Shown here one piece after another: positions 1 to 9,510 of a stretch of DNA of 20,466 nt (the stretch's first letter is position 1; each line of letters starts with the position of its first letter). The DNA is from Rhizomucor pusillus (taxonomy: Eukaryota; Mucoromycota; Mucoromycetes; Mucorales; Lichtheimiaceae). The stretch is from NCBI GenBank assembly GCA_900175165.2, contig FWWN02000563.1, positions 1 through 20,466 on the forward strand, given 5' to 3'. Under the pieces are notes generated by a model. That model was not told the origin of the DNA. It ran no database searches and was given only the letters and a program-made list of their open reading frames with translations. The translations under genes were made by a program, and so were the position numbers.

Positions 1-731
1 TGTTTTGGGAACTGTGACCACTGCCGGTGTACTTTTCCTTGACCATGCCATACTACGTTTCAAATTAATATGGAAAGCAGATTCGTCAAGAAAGACACAG
101 TTTCTCGTAAAATCCATATCTGTTTTTTCCCATTTACGAATCCAATCCAAGCGCTCTTGAATCTTTTCTTCGCTATTCCAGTCTATGGGCTGAAGTCGAG
201 CTTTGTTGAGAGACAAATTGCAATGTTCTTTTACAAAATCAAACAAAGTACTTTTAGATACTTTTAATTCTGTGAATATTTGCTTTAACTTCTTCATTAC
301 TTCGTCTAGGACGACGGAAGGATTCTCATCAATGCACTCGAGAATAACGCTTTTGTGTTCTTCATGGAGAATACGCGGACGACCGGTCTTTCTCCGTTTT
401 TGAAAGATACTGTCAGGATCCTTCTCGTACTGCGCAGCCCATTTTGTGCTGTACGAACGTGAATCCCAAGCTGATTTGCGGCAGTAGCTGCACTCAAACA
501 CCTCTCAAACAACAGCTTGAAGAACCTCACCTTGTCCTGGTCAGAATAGCGTGTATAATTTCGCTTCACTGATGCTTCCCTCATTTTAACATCACGATCA
601 GGCTTTGCCTCCTTTTTCATCTGCATTGCCTCTGGTTTTTTCTCGCTCTCCAGAGGCAGTTGAGCTNAATATTGCGTATGAGAGTTCAATGTTTCAAGAC
701 GAAACTGCTCCTCATCAACAATATAATCCAT
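1..731 (-). pseudogene. Tc1/IS630-like DDE transposase, 5' part, frameshifted, cut by window edge
   Basis: This would bind and move a Tc1/mariner-IS630 type DNA transposon. The minus strand encodes an N-terminal helix-turn-helix region (YTRYSDQDKVRFFKLLFE, then CLSAATAANQLGIHVRTAQ). A second block follows in another frame: DPDSIFQKRRKTGRPRI, a DEVMKKLKQIF stretch, and FLDESAFHINLKRSMAW, which carries the first catalytic Asp of the DDE triad. Between LGIHVRTAQ and WAAQYEKDPDS one base is missing, at about 441-445, so the frame breaks. An ambiguous base lies at 667. The first in-frame ATG is at 731, but protein-like sequence in the same frame (GRGSVVDEYGRPEP) continues to about 810, so the original start lay further right. 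The rest of the catalytic domain lies beyond position 1. I could not identify terminal inverted repeats. Family assignment is firm; inactivity follows from the frameshift unless that is a sequencing error. Confidence 0.8.
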
Positions 732-854
732 TGGTTCAGGTCTGCCATATTCGTCGACGACAGAACCTCTTCCATTTTCAAATAAGATACTTGCGGTTTC
801 TGGTGTAATTGTGAAAAAGAAATAAAACAGAGACGAGCATTTTGCTGTGCTTTT

Positions 855-1430
855 ATGTATCCCAAGATGCCAAGACTTGTCCTACAAAAGCTTCTTGGCA
901 GCAAGACATCTGATTTGCCTTCATATGAATTGATTTTCCATCTGGGCAAATTTATTTTTCGTTCTCGCTATTGGGCGAATCTACTTTCCGGAAAGAGTGT
1001 GCACTCGAAACGCTGAGGCTAATTTACCCGCCGGAGAAATTAAAGCAACACTGACCAGGAGCAGCTGAAGCTTACCATCGAGACACTAAAGTTCGCCCAA
1101 ATGACGCTGCTTTTGCCGGATGTAATGATTTTTACTCCTGAAAAGGAACATACGTCGCCAATAACACACTTTATCACTAGAGGACTGTAACACGCTGGAC
1201 GAGGCTCACGGCTTAGAAAGAGCGCAAGTCGTCCCCTATTCCAATAAACTTATAACATTGACTCCAAATATTTTCCGAATGTTGTTCTTTTGTTGATGTT
1301 TGTCAATAGCTTTCCATAATTAACTCTTTCTTTTTTGACATTGCAGAAGAAATCCTCAAGTTGCACCTGGAATTTCCTCTTTTCTTGACAGCGATGCCGC
1401 TCTTTATAACTAGCCGATGAAAATTTCTGC
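855..1430 (+). pseudogene. Decayed protein-coding fragment of unknown identity
   Basis: The plus strand reads like protein in successive pieces in different frames. From ATG 855 to TGA 1014 there are 53 codons (including LPSYELIFHLGKFIF and YWANLLSGKSVHSKR). A second piece about 1015-1050 reads EANLPAGEIKATL. A third about 1050-1188 returns to the first frame (QLKLTIETLKFAQMTLLLPD). A fourth about 1177-1285 reads LEDCNTLDEAHGLERAQVV and PYSNKLITLTPNIFRMLFF. A polypyrimidine tract with TTGCAG at about 1329-1346 then looks like a 3' splice site before EILKLHLEFPLFLTAMPLF. The frame changes are too close together for introns of this genome's size, so I read this as a relic with several small indels. 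I do not recognise the family. It starts next to the transposase remnant and may be a host gene fragment or part of another element. Confidence 0.4.
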
Positions 1431-1682
1431 AAAGCAGAAGCAGAATCAAAGCTTAACCGAATTTTACATAATCAAGATAAGGTAACCGCTCATAAATTTT
1501 GGAGCTTCATGACGTGCCGCTGCATGCCTGGTTGTACCCTATGATCTACATACGAACGGATTGTGTGAATCTTGTTGATAGTTTAAAATATATTTAAGCA
1601 CATACGAAAAAATAATAACTACAATGAATTTCGAGAGTATACGACAGAAGCGGAATTAGAGTATAACAGGCGGTGATGGTAG

Positions 1683-1842
1683 TTATGATGTTAGTACAGG
1701 GCGTCCAGTTAGCATGATTCGTCGACTGCCTATGGGCGACATTGTAAGCTTTTTCCGACCCTGCCGGCTGCAAGCTTCAGATGCGGTTTTGTCGTGCTCT
1801 GGATCCCTGTTTTGCTTTTGTTTGCTTTGCATTGAAATATCT

Positions 1843-1873
<31 letters not shown>

Positions 1874-3384
1874 AAGAGTAAGATTTTCGACGGAATAGAA
1901 CCAAGTCCAATAACTTTCGAGCCATTTGGTGAGAGGTGGTGGTGGTATCTGCATCGTTGTCATCCTTGCTTTGCTTGACGTTCCCGACGAGGCGCGGATT
2001 AACAAATTCCACAGACGTGCGCCTGAATAAACCGGATAATTTCCGGGCCCCTGACCTTCGTGACCTTTTGCAGCATGATGTATTATTGCTGCTATCAACT
2101 TCCGAAGATTGTGCAAAGGATTTTATTTGCAACCCCGCTTCTGCACCAGCGCAGCAAGGAGAAGAGAGTTGTGAGCATGGTTTAAATAAATAGATCATAA
2201 GATCACTTACCTTGCACAAGTGTCTGATATACATTCTTGTCTAAAACTTTGAATCCATCGTGCTGGGCGATGTATTCGGCATTGTTTACAACATAATGTA
2301 GAATGTGCTCTCTCGCATCCCTGAGGATATCCCGGACCTTGTTGCACTGCTGCACCGCATGCCGGCTCATCAAATCGCGAACAATGCTTTGATACATGAT
2401 CAATGCATTTTGCTCGTTCATTTGGTTCTCCAGAGTCTGGCGTAAGAGATATTCAAGAAAATTGAACGAGTAGCTGATTCCGTCGATGCAGGATAGCAAT
2501 GTGGGGTACTGTGAGCAGTAAAAGTTGAAATGAGCAGCTATAAGCTCTGTTGCGCGTAATTGGGCAAAGTCGACGATGGTCTCCAAGAGTCTGTACAGCT
2601 TGTTGCCGCACTCTGTCACGACGTAACATGCATGAAGTGTCTCGATTGCATTGAATTTGCTGATATATGACAGTAGTTTCCGGGCCAGTTGATGTTCCAG
2701 CTCCGGATGTGCATTGAGTACTTTAGCGAGTAGGGGACTTGCCCAATAGGTATGCAGTGCCTTGTCGGGTTCGTGAGTCAGTATGGTGATTGCTTTGTCG
2801 GTCATCTCCGCTAAGTATTCATCATCGAGGCATTGTTGCTGCGATCGGCTGTATGTAAACGCAAACAGCTGAATGACAATATCCCGGCATTCATCGCAGT
2901 AGCAGCTCCAGTTGTGGGCCATATCTGCCATGCGATCCCTGATCTGCTGGCAGCAGACGGCCATTCTGAGGTAGTCAGCTGCGAAGTACATGTCTTGGAG
3001 TTGTTTGGTCGCTTCACTCGCTTTATTTGAGCTTCCGTTGGTATTCACTTTAAGTTCGCCCGTGTACATGTAATGCAAAAGACCGTCGATGGAGTTTGAC
3101 GTGAAGATACCAGGTGGCATAACGACAATGGCGGCATCGGACTCTTTAAAATCGCCGCGAAATATCGCAGCAAAGTAAGGCGAGTGTTCTGCTAGAATTG
3201 TCTTGTGACACATCCATCGAGTCTTCTCCTCCTCCATCACGGCGGCAGCGCCGAAATGTCTCACTCCTGTTTGATTGACATGCACCGTCTTGTTGATTTC
3301 AGAACGCGTGTGCTGTTCCGGTCGCAGCAGCAAGCTGACATTAGGAGACCCTCGATTGCTTTCGGCAGTGGCGTCTAAAGCCAT
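1683..3384 (-). CDS. BTB/POZ domain protein, two exons
   Basis: Model: exons 3384-2211 and 2140-1683, intron 2141-2210 (70 bp; donor CAAG|GTAAGTG, acceptor GGTGCAG), giving 543 aa. The BTB fold lies at about residues 55-145, with the typical core CHKTILAEHSPYFAAIF (59-75) and LLHYMYTGEL (102-111). BTB domains mediate dimerisation and often recruit substrates to cullin-3 ligases; that role here is inference. After the BTB comes a Cys cluster (CYCDEC, 161-166) and a long alpha-helical region resembling BACK-like segments. The second exon encodes a basic, low-complexity tail with runs of Ser then Ala from a triplet repeat, ending at TAA 1683. The first-exon frame would stop just inside the intron, and splicing restores a frame open for 152 codons, which supports the intron. 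No kelch, ankyrin or other partner domain is visible. Upstream is non-coding; the transposon relic lies downstream. Confidence 0.85.
1841..1873. repeat. Trinucleotide microsatellite (CTG)5(ATG)6 inside the BTB gene
   Basis: Five CTG units run directly into six ATG units on the plus strand. On the coding strand this gives the serine-then-alanine run of the BTB protein tail. Length changes here would preserve the reading frame. Confidence 0.9.
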
Positions 3385-4410
3385 TGCAGGTATTGGAGAA
3401 AAAAAATAAGGGGGTGAGAGAAGAAAGGAGTAAAAGGGAAATGGTAAATCCTACTTTTCCGCTGAGGCGGCAGCCCGCGCGATCTTTATGCAGCCTTAAA
3501 AGTCAGCCGATCTTGCGGTTTTCGGCACTGGTAGGCAACGGCCTCGAACAGTCGAAAGGTTTAGTAAACATTAAATCGACTCAGCCAAATCGATAGTTTG
3601 GAAGGAAAAAATACTTTCCGCTCTTGTGTCGCATGACTGTAACGGACCAAAACGTAAAGTACCTATTCCTCTGAGGAGTAGGACTTTCTGGATGTAATTC
3701 GATTACAATTTTGGTAATAACAGTTTCCTCTGATATATTGGCGTACGTGCTGGTTTATAGATAGGCACCCGCAGTGACGAATATTTCTCATGTTCATTTT
3801 CGAAACCTCATGTAATTGCACCGTGCTATTCATAGTTGACCTACTCCATAAGCAATGTCGAATGATTCTGAGGTGTTAAAGTTTTACTTCACGGAGATCA
3901 TACGATTATTTAAGTTTACGAGCTGGACTTGTCTTCTCCTATTATGCATCATATAAGATTGCACTAGCAGAGTCTATAACGACGATCGGAGGAATACGAG
4001 CCGCGTGCAATGTTAGGTACAGTGCAAAGCAAATCTACAGCATGCAGCGGGTTACTATAGACAGCAACATGCATAACCTGTTCCGGTCTTCTACATATCA
4101 GTTCACCGCTTATTTTTACTTCAGATAGATTATCATAAACGTCTTGAAAACTCTTCGCATTAGAGGACTGGGGAGCAACGATGTTCCTGAATCATTTAAA
4201 TGAAGTGATTTGCAATGCACTTAACACTCGATACAGACAAAACTGCTAAATACAACTCAAGTCGGGAACTGTGAAGATAAGTTTACCGGAATGTAACCGC
4301 CATACTTGTATTTCATCAATGACAATATGTTTGAAACCAGGAAACATACATCAACGCTAAGTACAGCAGTTTCCAATGGGCCGATCATTCCGGTATCACA
4401 CATCAACAAT
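3385..4410. other. Intergenic region, no supported gene
   Basis: This holds the BTB promoter (minus, reading left from 3384) and the 3' flank of DHH1. All six frames are densely closed between 3600 and 4250. A 33-codon ORF on the plus strand (ATG 3855, stop ending 3956) has a hydrophobic end (WTCLLLLCII) but no other support. I see no tRNA, repeat or transposon signature. Confidence 0.6.
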
Positions 4411-6206
4411 TCAAGCCAAGGGCTTCGGCTTTGGTCTGCCGTGGCCTCGGTTTCCATGACCACCACGATAGCCTCCACGTCCGCGGAATCCTCCACGTCC
4501 GGAGTTCTGACCGTTAGCATTGTATCGTCGCTGTTGATGCGGTTGTTGATGTTGGATTTCATTGGCATTCTGCTCGTCATCCTGCTGTCGTTGTTGCTGT
4601 TGATGGCGGGTGGCTTCTGCCGCTTCGCGGTTAGGACGCTGCACTTCGAAATCGTCCAGAGCATTTGGTGCCACGTAAAGATTCTTATCAATGACAGCCG
4701 GAATAGGTTGAATTTCGGTTCCAAGCTCACGTTCAATTTTGTACAAGTTGAAACGATCTTCGTAGGTGATAAGGTTGATCGCTAGACCAAGATGGCCAAA
4801 ACGACCGGAACGACCAATACGATGGAGATAGGTTTCAGCGTTCTTTGGAAAGTCAAAGTTGATGACCACATTCACCGCCTGAATATCGATACCACGCGTC
4901 AAAAGATCTAAATGCAGTTGTAAGTTACCACAGACATGTGCGCATTTGTATCGATTCATGCTTACCTGAACATACAAGGTTTCGACACACGCCCTTTCTA
5001 AAGTCGTGGAAAACACGGTTTCGATGGCTTTGCAACATTCTTGCATGCGAATAAAAGCAGGAATATCCAAGATCGGTAATCTTTTTTGCGAGAAGTTCAA
5101 CGCGGTTGGTGGAATTACAGAAGATAATGGACTGGTTGATTTGGAGCTAAAAAACGCACGTTGTTAGGCACTTGAGGATTTCCCGAAAAGTCAACCCGTC
5201 TATACCTTGGAGAACAGGGTGTTCAAACAATGGACCTTTTGTCTTTCTTCAACGAAGGCGTAGAATTGGGTTACACCACGCAAGGTGAGTTCGTCCATCA
5301 AGTTAATCTCATAAGGCTTGGTCAAATATTTCTCCTTGAAAGATTTTACAATCATAGGGAAGGTGGCACTGAAAAGCATAATTTGTCGTTCTTTGGGGAA
5401 AAGCTTGATCAATTGGTCGATAATAGGTGTAAATTCTGGTGATAGCAACTTGTCTGCTTCATCCATCACAAAGGTGTGTGCTTCACTGAAGTCCGCGATG
5501 CCTTTTGAAGCTAAATCCAGCACACGTCCAGGGGTTCCCACAACAATGTGAACAGTTTCCCCAAGGCGCATGATATCATCCTTCAGAGTAGTACCACCGG
5601 TTGTTACCATTACTTGTACACCCAAATGTTTACCAAGAGTCTTGCAGACTTGAGATGTTTGCAGCGCTAATTCACGAGTAGGTACAAGTAGGAGGGCTTG
5701 GATCTTTGGTTTCTTATTGTTAATCTTTTCCAAGGTAGGGATGACAAACGCTGCAGTTTTGCCCGTGCCGTTCTTAGCTCTAGCAAGTATATCTCGTCCA
5801 GTCAAAGCAATAGGAATCGCTTCTTCTTGAATAGGTGATGGTCGTTCGAATCCAGCTTCAAAAATACCCATCAAAAGTTCTCGTTTCAGAAAGTAGTCTT
5901 CAAATTCGTTGCCTTTCGTTGCAGTCACATCCTGCAAAGCAAAAATTCCCATAAGTTTGTACGAAAACACCCAATTTCAGTTGTCTCGGTTTTACTTCTG
6001 TCTGCGGTCGCGTGTCCTTTGCGGGTACTTGGAGATTTTGCTTCCAGCTGTCGTTTTCGTGGCTACAAGATCGGAGAAAAAGAAAGGTAAGCTCGAGTTC
6101 AGCCTTGCAGGCGACAAGTTCCAAGATCCACCGGGGAAAAAACCACGCATGGTTTACATGCGTCCGATGAAACAGCTGGCAAGTAGAAACAGGGTATATA
6201 CCTCAT
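4411..6206 (-). CDS. DHH1: ATP-dependent RNA helicase Dhh1 (DDX6/Rck/Me31B family)
   Basis: Cytoplasmic DEAD-box helicase of P-bodies that promotes decapping and translational repression with Dcp2/Pat1 (family knowledge). Exons: 6206-6202, 6062-5996, 5931-5206, 5146-4966, 4907-4411; introns 139, 64, 59 and 58 bp; 491 aa. Visible motifs: GFERPSPIQ (Q motif, 51-59), AKNGTGKT (motif I, 76-83), PTRELALQ (108-115), TPGR (157-160), DEAD (181-184), SAT (212-214), IIFCNS, TRGIDIQ (330-336) and [10 protein letters not shown] (355-364). The tail is Gln-rich and then RGG-type ([15 protein letters not shown]), ending at TGA 4411. The Dhh1 signature [13 protein letters not shown] spans the 5931 junction. 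The start is unusual: exon 1 is just ATGAG, and the donor at 6201 (GTATAT) joins the acceptor TTGTAG at 6063 to give [10 protein letters not shown]. No ATG is in frame within exon 2, which supports this tiny exon. Divergent from CWC25. Confidence 0.93.
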
Positions 6207-6519
6207 TGTGTGAAAATTTAAACTCTCGGGTTGCTGTCAACAAATAATAGTACGAGTATATGACGTCGTTCGTGTTAATGTTCTTGTCACCGGATAGGGA
6301 TTGTCGTTGAATTTAGCACCCTGAAAACAAGATTGAGGGATTTTGCTGACTTTAGGTTGTTGTGCGGGCGAAAGGGAAGCGATCAATTCGGTTGCGTCGT
6401 GGTGGGGAGTTGACATTTCCGTGACGGCGAAGGGATTTCCAAGCGGAGGTTCGAACGCACATATTCCCGGCAGCCAGGATCACATCCCATTCGAAGTTGC
6501 TTTCTTTAATACTGTTAAA
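6207..6519. promoter_or_regulatory. Shared upstream region of divergent DHH1 and CWC25
   Basis: The two start codons are 313 bp apart and point away from each other, so promoters and 5' leaders of both genes must fit here, possibly as a bidirectional promoter. No convincing TATA box is seen on either strand. The region has a CG-containing stretch at about 6365-6450. Open frames in it look like chance. Confidence 0.5.
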
Positions 6520-7417
6520 ATGGGTGGAGGAGGTATGTAACATTGTGACAATGGAATCTAGTTACAGAACTGACTGAATCTATAGATCTTAACTTGAAAA
6601 AGAGCTGGCATCCAGCGACACTTAAAAACCAAGAGAGAGTTTGGAAAGAAGAGCAAAAGCATGCAGAGGAACAGAGAAAGATCGAACAAATGAAGAAGGA
6701 GCTTATGGAAGAGCGGCAGCTCCAAGAACTCCAACGATTACAGGAAGATGCGGGACAAAGGTATTGATTGTTGATTCTTTTATACAAGTGTACATTAGAA
6801 ATCTGATTTGAAATTGTAGGAAACGATCTGATCGTTTAGATTGGATGTATGCGGCACCCAACTCTGGAGGAATGAAACGAAATAACGATGAGATGGAAGA
6901 GTATTTATTGGGAAAGAAGAATGTTGATACTCTGATACGAGATAAGACCAGCAAAGAAACCGTGAGTAGATCAAGGTGTTGTGTACGGACGTGCACTATT
7001 GCTAACTTGAAATAGGTCGCTGCCAGCGCGGATGAACGTTTTGCTATATCAAATTCTAATGCCAACACGGCTAGAGATATCCAAGCAAAGATACGGGAAG
7101 ATCCACTGCTTATGATCAAGAAACGAGAGCAGGAGTCACTGCGAGCTATTGTTGAGAACCCTCTGTTAATGGAGAAATTACGAAAAAAGGACAAGAAGAA
7201 AAAAGACAAGAAGGATATACGAAAGAAGGAAAAGAAGAAGGAAAAGAAACACCATTCGCATAGTCATAGCCATTATCGTGATGACAGAGACCGTGAACGG
7301 AGTCGAGAACGAAGCCCTGTTATGGACCGTGATTATTATGCAAGCCGAGACTATAGTCGTAGAAGAGATCGTGATTCAAGTCGAGAACATAGCCATAGCA
7401 GAAGACGCTATAATTAA
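6520..7417 (+). CDS. CWC25: Pre-mRNA-splicing factor Cwc25
   Basis: Cwc25 joins the activated spliceosome and promotes the first transesterification (family knowledge). Exons: 6520-6532, 6586-6760, 6820-6961, 7016-7417; introns 53, 59 and 54 bp; 243 aa. The first coding exon encodes only MGGG plus one base, and splicing gives [20 protein letters not shown], the conserved family N-terminus. A Cir_N-type charged helix follows (about 11-60, KVWKEEQ-like, with [15 protein letters not shown]), then the family motif [14 protein letters not shown]. The C-terminus has a Lys-rich block ([10 protein letters not shown]) and an Arg/Ser/Glu/His-rich tail ([11 protein letters not shown]) typical of splicing factors. 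Intron 3 has a consensus branch site TGCTAAC just before its acceptor. It is longer than the yeast protein and shorter than the human one. Stop TAA at 7415. Confidence 0.9.
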
Positions 7418-7727
7418 TGAAATCGACAGAAACTATACCAGTCCATTAGCTTGAAGTCTATTTATATATAACTCGCTTTTAAATGAAGCTGGAATGCATA
7501 TGCGACGTTCAACTCACTGTTTGTGTTATCAATGAAAATGACAATAGGTTTGCCGGGGACCATATTGGAAAGGCTTCGTTCTGCAAGTAACACAGGTGAC
7601 ACCAGGTGCTGAAAATGAAGGCACGCGGCCCGTTCCACGAATCTTTCTTTTTTCCTCCTCCTCCTTCACAACTTTTGACACGCTTTTATTGTTTCTTTTC
7701 TTCTCCTTTCCTTTAGTCCCGTCTCTA
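7418..7727 (+). promoter_or_regulatory. Upstream region and pyrimidine-rich leader of the next gene
   Basis: No gene here. From about 7644 to 7717 the plus strand is strongly T/C-rich and ends in TTTCCTTTAG|TCCC, which could be the acceptor of a 5' UTR intron (a possible donor is GTGACACC near 7595). The frame is open from an ATG at 7596, but the peptide (LLLFLFFSF and similar) simply reflects the pyrimidine tract, so I start the CDS at 7728. Confidence 0.5.
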
Positions 7728-9123
7728 ATGACATTTTCGGAGAACGATCAAGACGATTTCTATGTGCGACGGCCTCCAACAACACCAGTACCGTCAAGTA
7801 TGAAACCCCAAAGGGGCAAGCAACCAGCACAGCAACGACGTCCCAGTCGCAATCAATCATCGACTACTAAGGAAACAGCTTTCGATTCAGCAAACAATTT
7901 TTCTCCAACCGTTTCCTGGCCTATATTGCTTGCTGTGGTGCCTACGTTGGGTGCATTTTTTGCTGGCAGCGCTGATGCGTGGAGTGATTTTGTCATGATT
8001 TTGTTAATTCTCTATTACGTGTACAAATGGCTGACAGGTAAGCGGATAGACAAAGGTACCCAGTCTCTCGGTTATTTAACGAGGCGCTGTGATGCTTTTA
8101 ATTAGTTCCCTGGTCATATTATGAAAGTGCGCGATTACGCAGTGCGCTGCACCGAAACGCAAACAGTATGCCTATCAACAAGGACGAGCCGGATTATGCA
8201 AAGCAGCTGGCGGAATTTAAGCGACGCAAAGCCATCACCAACGAATTGAAACGACATGAATTGTTTGGTCTCTTGTGGGTAACGACGTCTCCAATCCTAG
8301 CAGGAATTACACTTCACTACAGCCGCTACTTCCTGGCAAACTACGAGCGGTACATGAGCTCGTTCAATGTCGTTGTCTTTGTCCTTGCCGCATCGCTCAA
8401 GCCTCTCGCACATGCTATGACTCTACTTCGGGAACGCACGCTGTACTTGCAGAGCGAGATACAGACATCTGAGAGTCAGGTGCAATTGCTACAACGCAAA
8501 TTAGACCTGATGGAAGAGGAACTAGATACGTTGCGCAAGGCATTTGCAACGAAAAAGGATCTAGGCCAAGTACGAATATAATTTTGGTGCGTCTGTGTTC
8601 TAACATGTGATTGACTAATAATTACTTTGTTATTGAAAAGGTGACAGAAGGCCTCAACCCCACCATCGAGCAACTCGCAAAGACTTTGAAACGGTTTGAA
8701 AAGAAGGAAAATGCACTGCGATCGTGGTCCGAGGATCGCTTCTCAGTCATCGAGCAAAAGGTCTCCGAGTTCGATCAGTATATCTGCTACCGAGTCGAAC
8801 AGGAGCAGCGGCAGTCTGCTCACAGTGTAGTCGTGACCTTGATATTTTTGCCATTCAATGTTGTACTCTGGGCCGCCAAAAGCATGACTGGATTTCTGCC
8901 GGTGCCACGAGCGCTTTTAGGATCTACAGCTTCGGATGCAGGAGACAAGAAGTCTCTGCAACATCATCACCATACGTCTCTGACCAGGCATTTAACACAT
9001 CCAGATGCCACTCGAACACCATCTATAAAAAGCGTCGCTGAACCACTGGAACTCAGCTATTCAACAGGAGATGAATCCGTTGCAGCATTTGGTATGAGTC
9101 GGGGACGTAGTTTGAGGTCCTAA
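7728..9123 (+). CDS. Conserved fungal multi-pass membrane protein with coiled coil, function unknown
   Basis: Exons: 7728-8037, 8106-8569, 8641-9123; introns 68 and 71 bp (donors ACAG|GTAAGC and CCAA|GTACGA); 418 aa. The N-terminal 55 residues are polar and Pro/Gln/Arg-rich. Then come two close hydrophobic segments (about 63-81 and 85-103), the second ending in LYYVYKWLTVPW followed by YYESAR across the first junction. Two more hydrophobic stretches follow (LFGLLWVTTSPILAGITLHY; FNVVVFVLAASLKP), then a long coiled coil (SQVQLLQRKLDLMEEELDTL onward). A last hydrophobic stretch (VVVTLIFLPFNVVLWAAKS) precedes a low-complexity tail with a HHHH run. I recognise the layout of a widespread uncharacterised fungal family but know no function. 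An internal membrane is likely; which one cannot be told. The exact start could be 44 codons earlier. Confidence 0.8.
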
Positions 9124-9510
9124 AAGTCATCTTACACACGCATCTATCTCTCTTTTTTTTCTTCCCCTGTTTACCCCTCCCTATTTCGATATATATGACA
9201 TCCTCAATATCAAGTCATCATCCCTCCCTTTAACACCAATCACAACACATCCTTGTTATCCATGTAGTATCCGTATTGTCTCTATATTCCTTCCTTGACA
9301 TTGACTCTATCTCTCCTATCCATATACATATATATTCGACATCATTCATTCAAAACTATTAACATATCCTAACGTAGTTGAATTAAAGTAGTATCTTTTT
9401 CATACATTAATTGTTGATTCGCGAGTGTGACTGACCATGCATTCTCGACTTTTCCCTGGGCCGTCAAACTTCTCCGCTTCCGTGTTTGTTGCTTCTTTGC
9501 ACTTTCTACA
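9124..9510 (+). promoter_or_regulatory. Pyrimidine-biased intergenic region before MAM33
   Basis: From about 9135 to 9370 the plus strand is C/T-biased (T8 near 9152, many CTCT, CCCT and TATA-like TATATA stretches at 9190-9196 and 9324-9335). It should contain the 3' UTR of the membrane protein gene and the MAM33 promoter. The 5' leader before ATG 9511 is also T/C-rich (TTTGTTGCTTCTTTGCAC). No gene or RNA is supported. Confidence 0.5.

Noticed and set aside
3855..3956. 33-codon ORF with hydrophobic end
   Set aside because: Too short, no splice sites or homologue recognised; expected by chance in intergenic DNA.
4306..4785. 159-codon plus-strand ORF
   Set aside because: It is antisense to the last exon of DHH1, whose RGG/Gln-rich codons keep the opposite strand open; no independent support.
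5840..5860. TTCGAATCC stretch resembling a tRNA B box
   Set aside because: It lies in the DHH1 Q-motif coding sequence and no cloverleaf can be drawn around it; no tRNA was found elsewhere.
7596..7727. N-terminal extension of the membrane protein with a hydrophobic segment
   Set aside because: The hydrophobicity comes from a T/C-rich leader that ends in a splice-acceptor-like site; the start at 7728 is preferred.
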